From Thetidibacter halocola (GTDB lineage Bacteria > Pseudomonadota > Alphaproteobacteria > Rhodobacterales > Rhodobacteraceae): a DNA stretch of 64,000 nucleotides. Shown piece by piece: positions 9,019 through 19,259 of this stretch; position 1 is the stretch's first letter; every line of letters starts with the position of its first letter. Below the pieces are notes generated by a model. It saw only the letters and a list, made by a program, of their open reading frames with translations. It was not told the origin of the DNA and did not search any database. A program made the position numbers and the translations under genes. The DNA lies in assembly GCF_018224955.1 (NCBI RefSeq), contig NZ_JAGTUU010000007.1, positions 1 to 64,000 of the forward strand, read 5' to 3'.

Positions 9019-9213
9019 CTAGGTCGTCTCGCGCAAGGTCTCTGGCCTTGTCGCGCGGGGTCCGGTCGTCAGAATGCCGGTCGCCCGAAATCCGTTTTGA
9101 GGGGAGGTGCCTATCGCTGACGCATCCCCTGGCGCACGCGCCCCGGGTCTGCGTGATGGTCCGTTCGCCCGCGCATCAAGGCGCGGCGCGTCTGGCTCAA
9201 GCGGCGAAATCAT
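9019..9213 (-). CDS. small hypothetical protein (64 aa) or small RNA unit
   Basis: A 64-codon frame starting at ATG 9213, preceded at good distance by AGGGGGA. The product would be basic and rich in Pro, Gly, Ala and Arg, without signal peptide, membrane segment or known motif. It starts MISPLEPDAPRLDARA. The surroundings are more convincing than the frame: a sigma-70-like promoter lies about 55 bases upstream and an intrinsic terminator 32 bases downstream, giving a transcript of roughly 290-300 nt. It could equally be a regulatory RNA with an accidental frame. No family is recognised and it does not match the tmRNA, 6S RNA, SRP RNA or RNase P RNA signatures I know. Confidence 0.4.
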   Translation of the reverse strand: MISPLEPDAPRLDARANGPSRRPGARAPGDASAIGTSPQNGFRATGILTTGPRATRPETLRETT

Positions 9214-9266
9214 CCTGTCCCCCTGGAAGAGCACCCTTATCTGGCAGTCCGGGTACCCTTTCAAAA

Positions 9267-9296
9267 CGTATAGGCGAACGTGTGCCGTTCAGTCAA
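9267..9296 (-). promoter_or_regulatory. Strong sigma-70-type promoter of the small unit
   Basis: On the minus strand TTGACT (9291-9296) and TATACG (9267-9272) are 18 bases apart, the best consensus match in this part of the window. Predicted transcription start is near 9260. It lies directly downstream of the LysM gene, so it marks an independent transcript. Confidence 0.65.
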
Positions 9297-9362
9297 CATT
9301 TAGTAGTCTTGCGGATATCCATGAATGCCAGAATTGTTGCACGCCAAGGGTTGTGTCGCGGA

Positions 9363-9920
9363 TCACTCTGGCAGGGTCAACCTCTGGCCGGGCCGGAGGT
9401 CGTCTGGCCGCGCCAGGATCGACTGGTTCGCAGCGAACAGCGGCCCGGTCATGTTGACGTCGCCGTACAGCGCTTGCGCGATGGAGGCGAGGCTGTCGCC
9501 CGGTTTCACGAAATATACGCCGGGCGACGGCGCAGCGGCCGCGTCCCCGGTCTCGGCCAGGGAGCGCTGGACGATCATGTGCAGCAGGCTGCCGGGTTGG
9601 CCGGGCGCTGCGTCGCGGCCGGTGGCGTGGTTGATGCCGGCCAGCGTGGCCCATGTCAGGCGGCGCAACGCCTCGTCATCCAGTGGGCCGTCGGCGGGCA
9701 GGGCGACGCGCGAGGGCACGAAGGTGGCGACCGGTGGCGGTGCGGGCGGGATCTCGACCGGGATGGCCTGGGCGACGGCGTCGAGCCTCGGATCGGCCCG
9801 CGTGACCTCTGCCGGCGGCAAGGTCTCGTAGGGCTGGCGCCGGTTGCTGCCGGGCTGGACCATCAGAAGCGCGACGGTAATCGCGATGAAGCCGATGGTG
9901 AAGAGAACCATGCGGATCAT
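9363..9920 (-). CDS. LysM-domain membrane-anchored protein
   Basis: A 185-residue protein with an N-terminal membrane anchor (VLFTIGFIAITVALLMV, residues about 5-21) and a long proline-rich linker. A C-terminal LysM domain begins at about residue 133 (YFVKPGDSLASIAQALYGDV) and ends LRPGQRLTLPE. LysM binds the N-acetylglucosamine backbone of peptidoglycan, so the protein probably sits in the inner membrane with the domain in the periplasm. It is followed at 19 bp by the rhodanese-like gene upstream on the same strand, and the two probably share a transcript. The specific role is unknown. Confidence 0.8.
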   Translation of the reverse strand: MIRMVLFTIGFIAITVALLMVQPGSNRRQPYETLPPAEVTRADPRLDAVAQAIPVEIPPAPPPVATFVPSRVALPADGPLDDEALRRLTWATLAGINHATGRDAAPGQPGSLLHMIVQRSLAETGDAAAAPSPGVYFVKPGDSLASIAQALYGDVNMTGPLFAANQSILARPDDLRPGQRLTLPE

Positions 9921-9939
9921 CCCTTGCCCCGCCCCGCCA

Positions 9940-10512
9940 TCAGTCGGCCTGCGCGGTGGTCAGGCCCAGTGCGCGCCATGCCGTCAGTCCACCCCGGTAG
10001 TATTTCAGCTTTTCCGCCGGATAGCCGGCCTCGGCGAGGTGGCGCAGGGCTTGCGCCGCGTCGGTCGCGTTGGCTCCCTCTCCGAAGATCACCAGGTCGT
10101 AGGCCTCTGCGAAATTGCCCCGCTGCGCGCCAAGCGCCGCCAGCAGGTCGTCGCGATACGGGTTTTGCGGGTGCAGCGTCGCCTCGGGGACATTCACCGC
10201 CCCGGGCACGGTGCCCTCGGCAAACCTGTCAGGCAGGCGGGCATCGACCAGCAGGCCGCCCCCGGCGGCGACGGTGCCAGAGAGGAAATCCAACACTTCC
10301 AGTTCCCCGATCGTGGCCACCCCTGGAGCGGCCTGCATCGGCTGGACGCAGGCAGGCGGACAGGCCGGGCCCTGCCGGTCGATGATGATGCCGCGGCCGT
10401 TCAGGTCGATCGTGACGCTTGCAATATCCTCGGAAATCCGGCTGACCTGCGCAAAGGCAGGGAGGGCCGCGCCCATCGCGGCCAGAGCGGCAAGGTATGC
10501 CCTGTGCGACAT
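9940..10512 (-). CDS. exported rhodanese-like protein
   Basis: A 190-residue protein with a signal peptide (YLAALAAMGAALPAFAQ, cleavage after about residue 21). A rhodanese fold follows, recognisable by LLVDARLPDRFAEGTVPGAV and the C-terminal YRGGLTAWRALG. The position of the catalytic loop reads VIFGEGANATDAA: the Cys of active sulfurtransferases is replaced, so it is probably a non-catalytic binding version. Four Cys in the first half (GPACPPACVQP) may form disulfides or bind metal. The ATG at 10512 has GAGGA upstream. It lies downstream of folC on the same strand (89 bp gap). Confidence 0.75.
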   Translation of the reverse strand: MSHRAYLAALAAMGAALPAFAQVSRISEDIASVTIDLNGRGIIIDRQGPACPPACVQPMQAAPGVATIGELEVLDFLSGTVAAGGGLLVDARLPDRFAEGTVPGAVNVPEATLHPQNPYRDDLLAALGAQRGNFAEAYDLVIFGEGANATDAAQALRHLAEAGYPAEKLKYYRGGLTAWRALGLTTAQAD

Positions 10513-10601
10513 CTGCTCGTCCTCTGGCGGGTGAGCCCCCGCAAACTGTGCCCGACGCAACATATAGCGTGTGGCTGGCGCGCCGGTCAACAAGTGTGGG
10601 G

Positions 10602-11882
10602 TCAGGTGCCTGCGTTCTCGCGCAGGACATGCCCTGCAAGGTAAAGCGACCCGCAGATCAGGATTCGCGCTTGCGGATCGCGGGAGGCGATGGCGGTCAG
10701 GGCATCCTGCACCGAGGCGGCGGTTTGCGTCGGCATCCCGGCCTTGCGGGCAGCCTCGGCGGTGGTCTCGGCGGGCAGGGTGTTGGCCTCGCCCGGGATC
10801 GAGACGGCGGTCAGGCTGGCGGCCTGCGCTGCGAGCGGCCGCATGAAGCCCGCGACATCCTTGGTGTTCAGCATTCCGCAGACCAGGTGCGTCGGGCGCG
10901 CGGGCAGCCGGGCCAGGTGAGCGCCCAACGCCTCGCCCGCCGCCGGGTTGTGTCCGCCGTCGAGCCACAGTTCGGCCTGCGGCACCAGCGCGGCCAAGGC
11001 GCCCTCGCGCAGCCGCTGCATCCGTGCGGGCCATTCGGCGCGGATGACGGCGCCGGTCGCCGCGTTCTCGCCAAGGCCAAGAAGGCGCAACGCCGTCAAG
11101 GCCATCCCCGCATTGCCGATCTGGTGCGCGCCGGGCAGGTTCGGCAGCGGCAGGTCCAGCAAGCCGCGTTCGTCCTGGTAGACCAGCCGCCCGCGCTCCT
11201 CCCAGGCATGCCAGTGCTGGCCGAAGGCGAGCACGGGCGCACTCAGCGCCGTGGCGCGGTCCTCGATCACCCGCAGGCCGTCTTCTGCCTGCGGGCCGAC
11301 GATCACCGGCACGCCGCGCTTGATGATCCCGGCCTTTTCGCCAGCGATCTTGGCCAGCGTGTCGCCCAGATACTGTTCGTGATCCATCGAGACGGGCGTG
11401 ATGATGGTCAGCGCGGGCCGCGCGACCACGTTGGTCGCGTCCAGCCGTCCGCCGAGGCCGACCTCGAGCAGGGTGTAGTCCGCCGGGCTGCGCGCCATGG
11501 CGAGGATCGCGGCGACGGTCGTGATCTCGAAATAGGTGATCGGCACGCCACCGTTGGCGGCGTAGCACTCGTCCAGCACGGCGGTCAGCGCATCCTCGTC
11601 GATCAGCTTTCCGGCCAGCCGGATGCGTTCGTGGAAGCGCACCAGGTGCGGCGAGGTATAGGCATGCACGGTCTTGCCCGCGGCCTCGAGCCCGGCGCGG
11701 ATCATCGCCTGGGTGCTGCCCTTGCCATTGGTGCCCGCGATGTGGATCACCGGCGGCAGGGCCTCTTGCGGGTTGCCAAGTGCGTCAAGCAGCCGCCAGA
11801 CCCGGTCCAGCGTCAGGTCGATGATCTTGGGATGCAGCGCCAGCATCCGTTGCAGGATGAGGTCGGACCCGGTTGCGCTCAT
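10602..11882 (-). CDS. folC: bifunctional dihydrofolate synthase / folylpolyglutamate synthase
   Basis: A 426-residue Mur-ligase-like enzyme that adds glutamate to dihydropteroate and then to folates. The P-loop [15 protein letters not shown] is at about residues 47-61. The [13 protein letters not shown] folate-binding region, the [14 protein letters not shown] motif and the C-terminal [13 protein letters not shown] are all present. Its ATG overlaps the accD stop by four bases (11879-11882), so the two genes are translationally coupled. The accD-folC pair is conserved in many proteobacteria. Cytosolic; length is normal. Confidence 0.95.
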   Translation of the reverse strand: MSATGSDLILQRMLALHPKIIDLTLDRVWRLLDALGNPQEALPPVIHIAGTNGKGSTQAMIRAGLEAAGKTVHAYTSPHLVRFHERIRLAGKLIDEDALTAVLDECYAANGGVPITYFEITTVAAILAMARSPADYTLLEVGLGGRLDATNVVARPALTIITPVSMDHEQYLGDTLAKIAGEKAGIIKRGVPVIVGPQAEDGLRVIEDRATALSAPVLAFGQHWHAWEERGRLVYQDERGLLDLPLPNLPGAHQIGNAGMALTALRLLGLGENAATGAVIRAEWPARMQRLREGALAALVPQAELWLDGGHNPAAGEALGAHLARLPARPTHLVCGMLNTKDVAGFMRPLAAQAASLTAVSIPGEANTLPAETTAEAARKAGMPTQTAASVQDALTAIASRDPQARILICGSLYLAGHVLRENAGT

Positions 11883-12799
11883 GGTTGGGCGGGTGCCTGG
11901 CCCGGCGGTGCCGCGTCGCCCGGTGCGGGCAACTCGCCCCAGACGGGCGGCGGCATCTTCATCAGCAGGCGGGTCAGCACGATCAGTTCGTCGCGCATCT
12001 TGCGCCGGTCGATCACGCGGTCGAGCATGCCGTGTTCCAGCAGGTATTCCGCCCGCTGGAAGCCCTCGGGCAGCTTTTCGCGGATCGTCTGTTCGATCAC
12101 CCGCGGCCCGGCAAAGCAGATCAGAGCGTTGGGCTCGGCGATCTGCACGTCGCCCAGCATCGCATACGACGCGGTGACGCCGCCGGTGGTCGGATGGGTC
12201 AGCACGACGATGTAGGGCAGGCCCGCCTCTTTCAGCATCTGCACGGCGACGGTGGTGCGCGGCATCTGCATCAGGCTGAGAATGCCTTCCTGCATCCGCG
12301 CGCCGCCGGCCGCCGAGAACAGGATCAACGGCCGGCCCAGGCGCACCGCCTCTTCGGCGGCGGCGATGATGGCGTTGCCGACATACATCCCCATCGACCC
12401 GCCCATGAAGCTGAAATCCTGTGCGACGGCGACGATCGGCGTGCGGCCGATCTCGCCGATGCCGACGAGCATCGCCTCCTTCTCGCCGGTCTGCTTCTGC
12501 GCGGCGCGCATCCGGTCGGGATATCGCTTCTGGTCGCGGAAATGCAGCGGGTCCGGCAGCGGCTCTGGCACCGCGACCTCCTTGAAGATCCCGCCGTCGA
12601 ACAGCGCGTGAAAGCGGTCACGTGGCGTGATGTGCATGTGGTGGCCGCAATTGGTGCAGACGTTCAGGTTGTCGCTGATCTCGCGGTGGAACAGCATGGT
12701 GCCGCAACTGTCGCACTTGGACCACAGGTTCTCCGGCGTCTCGCGGCGCGAGAAGATGGAGTTGATCCGGGGGCGGACGTAGTTCGTGATCCAGTTCAT
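11879..12799 (-). CDS. accD: acetyl-CoA carboxylase carboxyltransferase subunit beta
   Basis: A 306-residue subunit of the carboxyltransferase that moves CO2 from biotin to acetyl-CoA, making malonyl-CoA for fatty acid synthesis; it pairs with AccA, not in this window. An N-terminal zinc ribbon has Cys29, Cys32, Cys48 and Cys51. The crotonase-like core has [19 protein letters not shown] and [15 protein letters not shown], followed by [17 protein letters not shown]. The ATG at 12799 gives the canonical [10 protein letters not shown] start, which excludes longer upstream frames. In many relatives trpA precedes it, but here a divergent sulfotransferase gene does. Confidence 0.96.
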   Translation of the reverse strand: MNWITNYVRPRINSIFSRRETPENLWSKCDSCGTMLFHREISDNLNVCTNCGHHMHITPRDRFHALFDGGIFKEVAVPEPLPDPLHFRDQKRYPDRMRAAQKQTGEKEAMLVGIGEIGRTPIVAVAQDFSFMGGSMGMYVGNAIIAAAEEAVRLGRPLILFSAAGGARMQEGILSLMQMPRTTVAVQMLKEAGLPYIVVLTHPTTGGVTASYAMLGDVQIAEPNALICFAGPRVIEQTIREKLPEGFQRAEYLLEHGMLDRVIDRRKMRDELIVLTRLLMKMPPPVWGELPAPGDAAPPGQAPAQP

Positions 12800-12932
12800 G
12801 CGCGGTTCCCACAGCCTGATGGGCGAGGAAATAAGCGCAAGCGGGCTGGGATGCAATCGGGCAGGCGCGCCGGGTTGAGCGCGGACAGGGACCGGGTTAA
12901 GACGCGCTGATCCTCGGTCGGTGGTAAGCTCC

Positions 12933-13790
12933 ATGCAGCGTTTCATTATTCTCGGACAGCCGCGAAGCGGCACGACGCATCTGACCACCTTGCTGGATTC
13001 GCATCCGGACGTGATCTGTGCGGGCGAGCTGTTCAATCCCTACATCATGATGGGCATGACGAACGACGCCGGCGACGACGCCATCCTGGCGCGCGACGCC
13101 GCGCCCAGGCGCGCGGCCGAAGCGTTCTTTGAACAGGCAGAGGCCGAGGGTGCGCGGGCCGCAGGTTTCAAGTTCATGCTGGGGCATGACATCGCCGTGC
13201 TGAAGTGGATTTCCCGGAACCCCGACATCCGGATCATCTACATCCGCCGCGCCAACAAGCTGGCGCAGGTGGCCTCGCTGATCAAGGCGAACCAGACGCG
13301 GGAATGGGTCGACAACGAGGTGGCCAATACCCCCTTGCGGCGCGTCATGCGCCGGGTGCGGATCGTCTATCAGGGCCTGTTCGTCCTGGGACGCAAGGAA
13401 CGGCCCAATCTGGTCCCGACGATCCGCGACATCGACGAAAACGGGCGCCTGATCGTGGGACCGCGCCGCATCAGCCAGCGCTGGCACGACCTGGCAACCA
13501 GCGACTTCCTCGCCTCGCAATGGCTCCGGTCCACGCCGAACAAGGTGCTGCGGCTGGAATACGTCGCCTCGCTCAAGCCGGAGGCGCACGAACGGATCTG
13601 CCGGTTTCTCGGCGTCTCGACCGACGCCGAGATCGCCTCGCCGCTGCGCAAGCAGGGCGCGAACCGGGTGATCGACCGGTTCGCCAACCAGAAACAGATT
13701 TCCGACTATTTCACACGCCGGGGCCTGGCCCATTGGCTGGGCGAGGAACTGGACGAGGGCGAGGACACTCAGGACAGAGACGAGGCCTGA
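12933..13790 (+). CDS. sulfotransferase-family protein
   Basis: A 285-residue protein with the 5'-phosphosulfate-binding loop of PAPS-dependent sulfotransferases at its N-terminus ([20 protein letters not shown]). The 3'-phosphate-binding region may be the [20 protein letters not shown] segment. The acceptor is unknown; bacterial members modify lipids, polysaccharides or secondary metabolites. A GTG at 12921 is an alternative start, but the ATG at 12933 begins closer to the first beta-strand and neither has a good ribosome-binding site. The last 22 bases overlap the 3' end of the convergent desaturase gene. Confidence 0.8.
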   Translation: MQRFIILGQPRSGTTHLTTLLDSHPDVICAGELFNPYIMMGMTNDAGDDAILARDAAPRRAAEAFFEQAEAEGARAAGFKFMLGHDIAVLKWISRNPDIRIIYIRRANKLAQVASLIKANQTREWVDNEVANTPLRRVMRRVRIVYQGLFVLGRKERPNLVPTIRDIDENGRLIVGPRRISQRWHDLATSDFLASQWLRSTPNKVLRLEYVASLKPEAHERICRFLGVSTDAEIASPLRKQGANRVIDRFANQKQISDYFTRRGLAHWLGEELDEGEDTQDRDEA

Positions 13791-14707
13791 CGCAGCACAT
13801 CCGCGTATCCCCGCGCCGTGGTCATCCGGGGCCCCAGGCCCTTTTCCACCAGCAGCCGGTGCAGGCGGGGCAGGTTATGGGCGGGGATATGCATCACGAG
13901 GTGATGCTCGAGGTGGTAGTTCACCCGGTAGGGGGCGAGGAACAGCCGCTCCATCGGGTTGGCCAGCGTCGTGCGGGTGTTGCGGAACGGATCGTCGGAG
14001 AATTCGACGGCACCGTGTTCCGCGATGTTGCGGATTCGCAGGACCATCTGGAACCAGGTCAGCAGGGGCGCCAGCCATAGTGCCAGCCAGCCCCACCAGG
14101 CGCCCGTAATCGCCCAGAACAGGGCGAACAGGACCACGTTGGCGAGGATCGCGCGCCCGATCACGGGCCCGCTGAAGGCCTGGGCAAGGTCCTGGCTGCT
14201 GACGGCCTCGGTCTCGCCGGCCATCTTGAAGGCGAACATGACTTGTTGCGCGCGCTGCTTCACGCCGGTCTGGCCGGTGATGTCGCGGATCAGCTTGCGG
14301 CGCAGGCTGGCACGGGTGGTGGGAAAGGGCTTCGACAGCTGCAGGTCCGGGTCGCGGTCGGTCTGGGTGTGGCGGTGGTGGGTCAGGTGATAGTGGCGGT
14401 ATTCCGGCAGGTCGGCGATGATCGGCCTGCCGCAGAGCCATTCTCCCGCCCAGTCGTTCAGGCGGCGGTTGCGGAACAGCGCGTTGTGCGCGGCCTCGTG
14501 CATCAGGATGGCGAGGCCCAACTGGCGCGAGCCGATGACCATGACCGCCAGGAGCCAGGTCAACAGGTTCGGGAAGGCGGCAAAGACCGCCGCCGCGCCC
14601 AAGATCAGACCCCAGCAATGCACCACAAGCCACGCGCCCCACAGGTCGGACCGCTGCGACAGGTCCCGGATTTCCGCGCTGCTGAGATAGGCCTTTCCCA
14701 GTGCCAT
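13769..14707 (-). CDS. fatty acid desaturase
   Basis: A 312-residue membrane di-iron desaturase. The three histidine boxes are HEAAH (residues 70-74), HLTHH (107-111) and NYHLEHH near residue 265, the arrangement of acyl-lipid or acyl-CoA desaturases and related hydroxylases. Hydrophobic stretches at about 25-68 and 185-225 span the inner membrane, with the histidines on the cytosolic side. It probably introduces a double bond into membrane lipid acyl chains; other substrates in this superfamily (beta-carotene, sphingolipids, alkanes) cannot be excluded. It overlaps the sulfotransferase gene tail to tail. Confidence 0.85.
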   Translation of the reverse strand: MALGKAYLSSAEIRDLSQRSDLWGAWLVVHCWGLILGAAAVFAAFPNLLTWLLAVMVIGSRQLGLAILMHEAAHNALFRNRRLNDWAGEWLCGRPIIADLPEYRHYHLTHHRHTQTDRDPDLQLSKPFPTTRASLRRKLIRDITGQTGVKQRAQQVMFAFKMAGETEAVSSQDLAQAFSGPVIGRAILANVVLFALFWAITGAWWGWLALWLAPLLTWFQMVLRIRNIAEHGAVEFSDDPFRNTRTTLANPMERLFLAPYRVNYHLEHHLVMHIPAHNLPRLHRLLVEKGLGPRMTTARGYADVLRQASSLS

Positions 14708-14753
14708 GGTGCTGCCTCCCTCCGGGAAGGGTGTCAGCGCGGGGCCAGGCCTG

Positions 14754-17306
14754 TCAATCGTGACGCGCGGTCCGTTTCATGCCCGCGATCCTTGCCGCGT
14801 AACGGCCAAGATCGTCGATGCCCATCGGCGCGCCGAAATGGTAGCCCTGCAGCCGGTCGCAACCGAGCCTCGACAGCAGCCGTGCCTGTTCCGGCGTCTC
14901 GACCCCTTCGGCCGTTACGCCGATTTCCAGCGCATGGCCGATCTCGACGATCGAGCGGACGAGGCGTTCGGCGCTGGGGGTTTCGGTCAAGGGCGCGACC
15001 AGTCGGCTGTCGATCTTCAGCCGGTGTGGTGCGATCCGCTGCAAGGCCACGACGGATGCGCGGCCGCTGCCGAAATCGTCGACCTCGATCGTCAATCCCA
15101 GCTCGCGGAAATGGTCGAGCTTCATCAGGAACTCGGTATCGGCTTCTTCGAGAAAGATGGTTTCCAGCAGCTCGAACGCCACCTTGCCCGGATAGCGTGA
15201 CGCCGTCCTGCCGATGTGGTCGATGTCGCCGGATAGCACACGCTTGATGCTGACATTGAACGACAGTGATGGCGGGTCAGGCCAGTCCCGGAACAATGTG
15301 GCGCATGAGTCGATGGCCTTTTCAAAGATCATCCGGTCGATGTCGGCCAGCACGTTCAGGTCTGCCGCGACATCCAGAAACGTGTCCGGCGACAGGATGC
15401 CGCGTTCGGGGTGCTGCCAGCGCGCCAGCGCCTCGAGCCCGACGAAGGCTCCGCTGTGCGCGTCCACCTGCGGCTGCAGGTAGGGAACGAACTCTGCCCG
15501 TTCGAGGGCAAGGATGATGTCGTCGGCCACCGCCTTGACCCGGCGCATCTCGTTCAGGTCGGACTGGTCGAAGACGGCGTATTGCCCGCGCCCGCCGCGC
15601 TTGGCCTTGTAGAGTGCGATGTCGGAATCCGGCAGAAGGTCCGTTTCGTCGGCCAGCGGGGTGCGGGCAATGCCGACCGAGGCGCCGAACCGGCATTCGC
15701 GACCCTCGAACACTGTCGGGCGCGACAGCGCCTCGAGCAGGGTGCGCGCGAGCACCTCGGGGCGGTCAAGATCGGTCTCGGAGAGATAGAGCAGGATCAC
15801 GAACTCGTCGCCGCCGATCCGCGCCACGACGTCGCTCTTGGCGATGTTGGCGCGGATCCGTTCGGCGACCACGGTCAGCACATGGTCGCCCGCGGCATGG
15901 CCGATCGTGTCGTTGATCTGCTTGAACCGGTCGAGATCGACATGCAGGGCGGCCAGCTCTCCTCCGCGGAACTCGCGCCGTTTCGACAGCCGCCGGAACT
16001 GGTTTTGCAGGAATCGCCGGTTGCCCAGCCCGGTCAGCTGGTCGTGGAAAGCGTCATGCAGGATGGCCTTGTTGGCCTGTTCCAGCATCCGGGCATATTC
16101 CTCGATGCTGCGGCGCTGGCGCACCAGTTCGGTCGTGTCGATTCGCACCAGAAGGATGTCCCCGTTCTCGGCGCGCGAGCGCAGCACCCGTTGATGGATG
16201 TCGCCGGCCAGTTCCAGATCCTCGAACGGGCGGTTCGCCATGTTCGCGTCCAGCTTTTCGGCGATCCAGTCGTCCTCGCGGCCGAGGGCGTCGGGGAAAC
16301 GCCCGTGGCGCAATCCGATCGTCAGCACCTCGCGCACATGCATCCCGGTCGAGATTTCCTCGGGCGTGTCGGTGAAGGAACGCAGATAGCTTTCGTTGCA
16401 GGTGACCAGAAGCCTGTCCCGATCGTAGATGGCGAATGGCGCGGGATAGGCGTTCAGCGCATTGATCAGCCGCGCGCGGCTTTCCTCGGCGGCGCGGCGC
16501 TGGCGCACCAGTTCGGTCGTGTCCACGCGGATGATGACGTGATCGCCCGCGCTGCTGCGGCTGCGCAGGATCCGGTGATGGGTGTCATTGGCCAACTCGA
16601 TGTCCAGCACCGTCTTGCTGATGCATCCGTGTTGCAGGATGTCCGAGACGAACCTGTCGCGATCACCCTCGGGTGGCAGGATCAACCCGTCGTCGATGGC
16701 GATGTTCAGCACGTCCGCCACGGGCATGCCGGGGCGAATGCGGTCGGGGTCGCGGGCCATCGCCTTGCGGTAGGCCTGGTTGCACTGCACAAGGCACAGG
16801 GACTTGTCGTAGATCACGAAGGGATCGGGGTAGGATTCCAACGCCGAGACAAGACGCTGCTGCACGGCCTCCAGCTCGGCCAGCATGCGTTCGTTGTCCA
16901 GCAGGGCGCCGGAGGCGCGCCTTTCCTTTTCCTTCAGCTCGGATACGTCGCGATGGGTGCTGACGATCATCAGGCTGCCGTCGGGCTGATACAGGACGCG
17001 CATCGACAGGACTGCCCAGAACGGCGAGCCGTCGGCCCGGACGCAGCTTGTCTCGATCGCGAGATGATCCTGCCCGGCGGCCAGCCGGGCGTTTAGGTCG
17101 GCATAGAACGCCTCGCGCGCGTCGGGCGACAGGGTCTCGGCGGCGGGTCGGCCGATGATGGTCTCGGGCGACCAGCCAAAGGCCGCCTGGAAGGCCGGGT
17201 TGACATAGTGCACGATGGAACGGTGCGCGACGCTGTCACGCCGGGCGATCATCACGGCGTCGGGCGACAGCTCGATGTAGTTCTCCAGCAGGTCCTTCAG
17301 GTTCAT
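14754..17306 (-). CDS. triple-PAS GGDEF/EAL c-di-GMP turnover protein
   Basis: An 850-residue cytosolic signalling protein with no membrane segments. Domains in order: PAS at about 8-125 and two further PAS-like domains (about 140-255 and 265-385), the last two ending in the same motif [12 protein letters not shown] / [17 protein letters not shown] follows (about 410-565, [16 protein letters not shown] and [11 protein letters not shown] with an intact GGDEF), then EAL (about 585-840, [38 protein letters not shown]). Signature residues of both catalytic domains are present, so diguanylate cyclase and phosphodiesterase activity are both possible. No haem or FAD motif identifies the PAS ligand. 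The ATG at 17306 is preferred to an upstream GTG. It is divergent from ilvD. Confidence 0.93.
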   Translation of the reverse strand: MNLKDLLENYIELSPDAVMIARRDSVAHRSIVHYVNPAFQAAFGWSPETIIGRPAAETLSPDAREAFYADLNARLAAGQDHLAIETSCVRADGSPFWAVLSMRVLYQPDGSLMIVSTHRDVSELKEKERRASGALLDNERMLAELEAVQQRLVSALESYPDPFVIYDKSLCLVQCNQAYRKAMARDPDRIRPGMPVADVLNIAIDDGLILPPEGDRDRFVSDILQHGCISKTVLDIELANDTHHRILRSRSSAGDHVIIRVDTTELVRQRRAAEESRARLINALNAYPAPFAIYDRDRLLVTCNESYLRSFTDTPEEISTGMHVREVLTIGLRHGRFPDALGREDDWIAEKLDANMANRPFEDLELAGDIHQRVLRSRAENGDILLVRIDTTELVRQRRSIEEYARMLEQANKAILHDAFHDQLTGLGNRRFLQNQFRRLSKRREFRGGELAALHVDLDRFKQINDTIGHAAGDHVLTVVAERIRANIAKSDVVARIGGDEFVILLYLSETDLDRPEVLARTLLEALSRPTVFEGRECRFGASVGIARTPLADETDLLPDSDIALYKAKRGGRGQYAVFDQSDLNEMRRVKAVADDIILALERAEFVPYLQPQVDAHSGAFVGLEALARWQHPERGILSPDTFLDVAADLNVLADIDRMIFEKAIDSCATLFRDWPDPPSLSFNVSIKRVLSGDIDHIGRTASRYPGKVAFELLETIFLEEADTEFLMKLDHFRELGLTIEVDDFGSGRASVVALQRIAPHRLKIDSRLVAPLTETPSAERLVRSIVEIGHALEIGVTAEGVETPEQARLLSRLGCDRLQGYHFGAPMGIDDLGRYAARIAGMKRTARHD

Positions 17307-17489
17307 GCGGTCTGCCCCTTGCACAGCGTCCGGGATAGCGCGCCCTTCTTGGCGTTCGGTAAACCGTCACCGATGCTGACCCGGAAAATGCGGAAAGGTT
17401 TAGGGTTCGCGGACGCGCGCTTGTCGCTTGTGCCGCAGCAGTCGCTTCGCTATTCCGATTGCCGACACGTTCTTCGGGAGGAAACCGCG

Positions 17490-19253
17490 ATGCTCAAGCG
17501 TCCGTTCGACAAGTCCAAGCTGCCCAGCCGCCACGTGACCGAGGGGCCAGAGCGCGCGCCGCACCGGTCCTACTACTATGCGATGGGCATGACCGAGGAA
17601 GAGATCCACCAGCCTCTGGTCGGCGTCGCCACCTGCTGGAACGAGGCCGCGCCCTGCAACATCGCGCTGAACCGGCAGGCGCAGGCCGTGAAGATGGGGG
17701 TCAAGCAGGGCTTCGGCACCCCGCGTGAATTCACCACCATCACCGTGACCGACGGCATCGCCATGGGTCACGAGGGCATGCGCAGTTCGCTCGCCAGCCG
17801 CGAGGCGATCGCCGACACGGTCGAGCTGACGATGCGCGGCCATTGCTACGACGCCATCGTGGGCCTTGCTGGCTGCGACAAGTCGCTGCCGGGCATGATG
17901 ATGGCGATGGTGCGCCTGAACGTGCCGTCGGTCTTCATCTATGGCGGCTCGATCCTGCCGGGCCGCGCGCCGAGCGTCCCGGACGTCCCCGAGGAATACC
18001 GCAACCGCGACCTGACCGTGCAGGACATGTTCGAAGCGGTGGGAAAGCATCAGAACCACCAGCTGTCCGACGCGGCGCTGGACATCCTCGAACGCGTGGC
18101 CTGCCCCAGCGCGGGCGCCTGCGGAGGCCAGTTCACCGCCAACACCATGGCCTGCGTGTCCGAGGCGATCGGGCTTGCGCTGTTCAACTCCTCCGGCATG
18201 CCCGCGCCCTACGAGAGCCGCGACCAGTATGGCGAGGCGTCGGGCCGCGCGGTCATGGATCTGGTCGAGATGAATATCCGTGCCCGCGACATCGTCACCC
18301 GCAAGTCGCTGGAAAACGCCGCGCGCGTGGTTGCCTGCACCGGCGGGTCGACCAACGCGGGCTTGCACATGCCGGCCATCGCGCATGAGGCGGGGATCGA
18401 GTTCTTCCTCGATGACGTGTGCGAGATCTTCCGCGACACGCCCTATTTCGTCGACCTCAAGCCGGGCGGCGCCTATGTCGCCAAGGATCTCTACGAGTCG
18501 GGCGGCGTGCCGGTGGTGATGAAGGAACTGCGCAAGGCGGGGCTGATCCACGAGGACTGCATGACCGCCAGCGGCAAGACCGTGGGCGAGGAACTCGACC
18601 GCGTCACGCGCGAGGCCGATGGCCGCGTGATCTACCCGATCGAGACGCCGATCACCAAGACCGGCGGCGTGGTCGGCCTGAAGGGCAACCTCGCGCCGCA
18701 AGGCGCCATCGTGAAGGTGGCGGGCATGAAGGCGGAAGAGCAGGTGTTCACCGGTCCGGCCCGTGTCTTCGAATGCGAGGAAGACGCCTTTGCCGCGGTC
18801 AAGGCGCGCGCCTACAAGGAAGGCGAGGTGCTGGTCATCCGCAACGAGGGTCCCGCAGGCGGCCCCGGAATGCGCGAGATGCTGGCCACCACGGCCGCCC
18901 TGTCCGGCCAGGGCATGGGCAAGAAGGTGGCGCTGATCACCGACGGGCGCTTCTCGGGTGCGACGCGGGGCTTTTGCGTTGGCCATGTCGGCCCCGAGGC
19001 AGCGCATGGCGGGCCCATCGCGTTGCTCAAGGATGGCGACATGATTACCATCGACGCGATCAAGGGCGAGCTGTCCGTTGCGCTGAGCGATGCGGAACTG
19101 GCGACGCGCAAGGCTGACTGGAAGGGTCCACGCGACACGATCTATGCCTCTGGCGCTCTGTGGAAATATGCCCAGCTGGTCGGCGAGACCTACAAGGGCG
19201 CGGTCACGCATCCCGGCGGGCAGGCGGAAAAGCACGTCTACGCGGATCTCTGA
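17490..19253 (+). CDS. ilvD: dihydroxy-acid dehydratase
   Basis: A 587-residue Fe-S enzyme of valine, isoleucine and leucine synthesis that dehydrates 2,3-dihydroxy-isovalerate and its methylvalerate homologue to the 2-oxo acids. Cluster cysteines lie in [10 protein letters not shown] (Cys56), [12 protein letters not shown] and [15 protein letters not shown]. The C-terminal [20 protein letters not shown] motif is intact. The ATG at 17490 follows GGGAGG at ideal spacing. It belongs to the IlvD/Edd family, whose sugar-acid dehydratase members look similar, but the full set of DHAD motifs favours IlvD. Three uncharacterised genes follow closely on the same strand and may be cotranscribed. Confidence 0.93.
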   Translation: MLKRPFDKSKLPSRHVTEGPERAPHRSYYYAMGMTEEEIHQPLVGVATCWNEAAPCNIALNRQAQAVKMGVKQGFGTPREFTTITVTDGIAMGHEGMRSSLASREAIADTVELTMRGHCYDAIVGLAGCDKSLPGMMMAMVRLNVPSVFIYGGSILPGRAPSVPDVPEEYRNRDLTVQDMFEAVGKHQNHQLSDAALDILERVACPSAGACGGQFTANTMACVSEAIGLALFNSSGMPAPYESRDQYGEASGRAVMDLVEMNIRARDIVTRKSLENAARVVACTGGSTNAGLHMPAIAHEAGIEFFLDDVCEIFRDTPYFVDLKPGGAYVAKDLYESGGVPVVMKELRKAGLIHEDCMTASGKTVGEELDRVTREADGRVIYPIETPITKTGGVVGLKGNLAPQGAIVKVAGMKAEEQVFTGPARVFECEEDAFAAVKARAYKEGEVLVIRNEGPAGGPGMREMLATTAALSGQGMGKKVALITDGRFSGATRGFCVGHVGPEAAHGGPIALLKDGDMITIDAIKGELSVALSDAELATRKADWKGPRDTIYASGALWKYAQLVGETYKGAVTHPGGQAEKHVYADL

Positions 19254-19259
19254 CCGCGG

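Noticed and set aside
8961-9300. tmRNA, 6S RNA, SRP RNA or RNase P RNA
   Set aside because: None of the conserved elements of these RNAs (tag peptide, GNRA/SRP loop with GGAAG, RNase P core) could be found on either strand.
15411-17096. A 561-codon frame antisense to the GGDEF/EAL gene
   Set aside because: Shadow frame; the minus-strand gene has intact PAS, GGDEF and EAL motifs.
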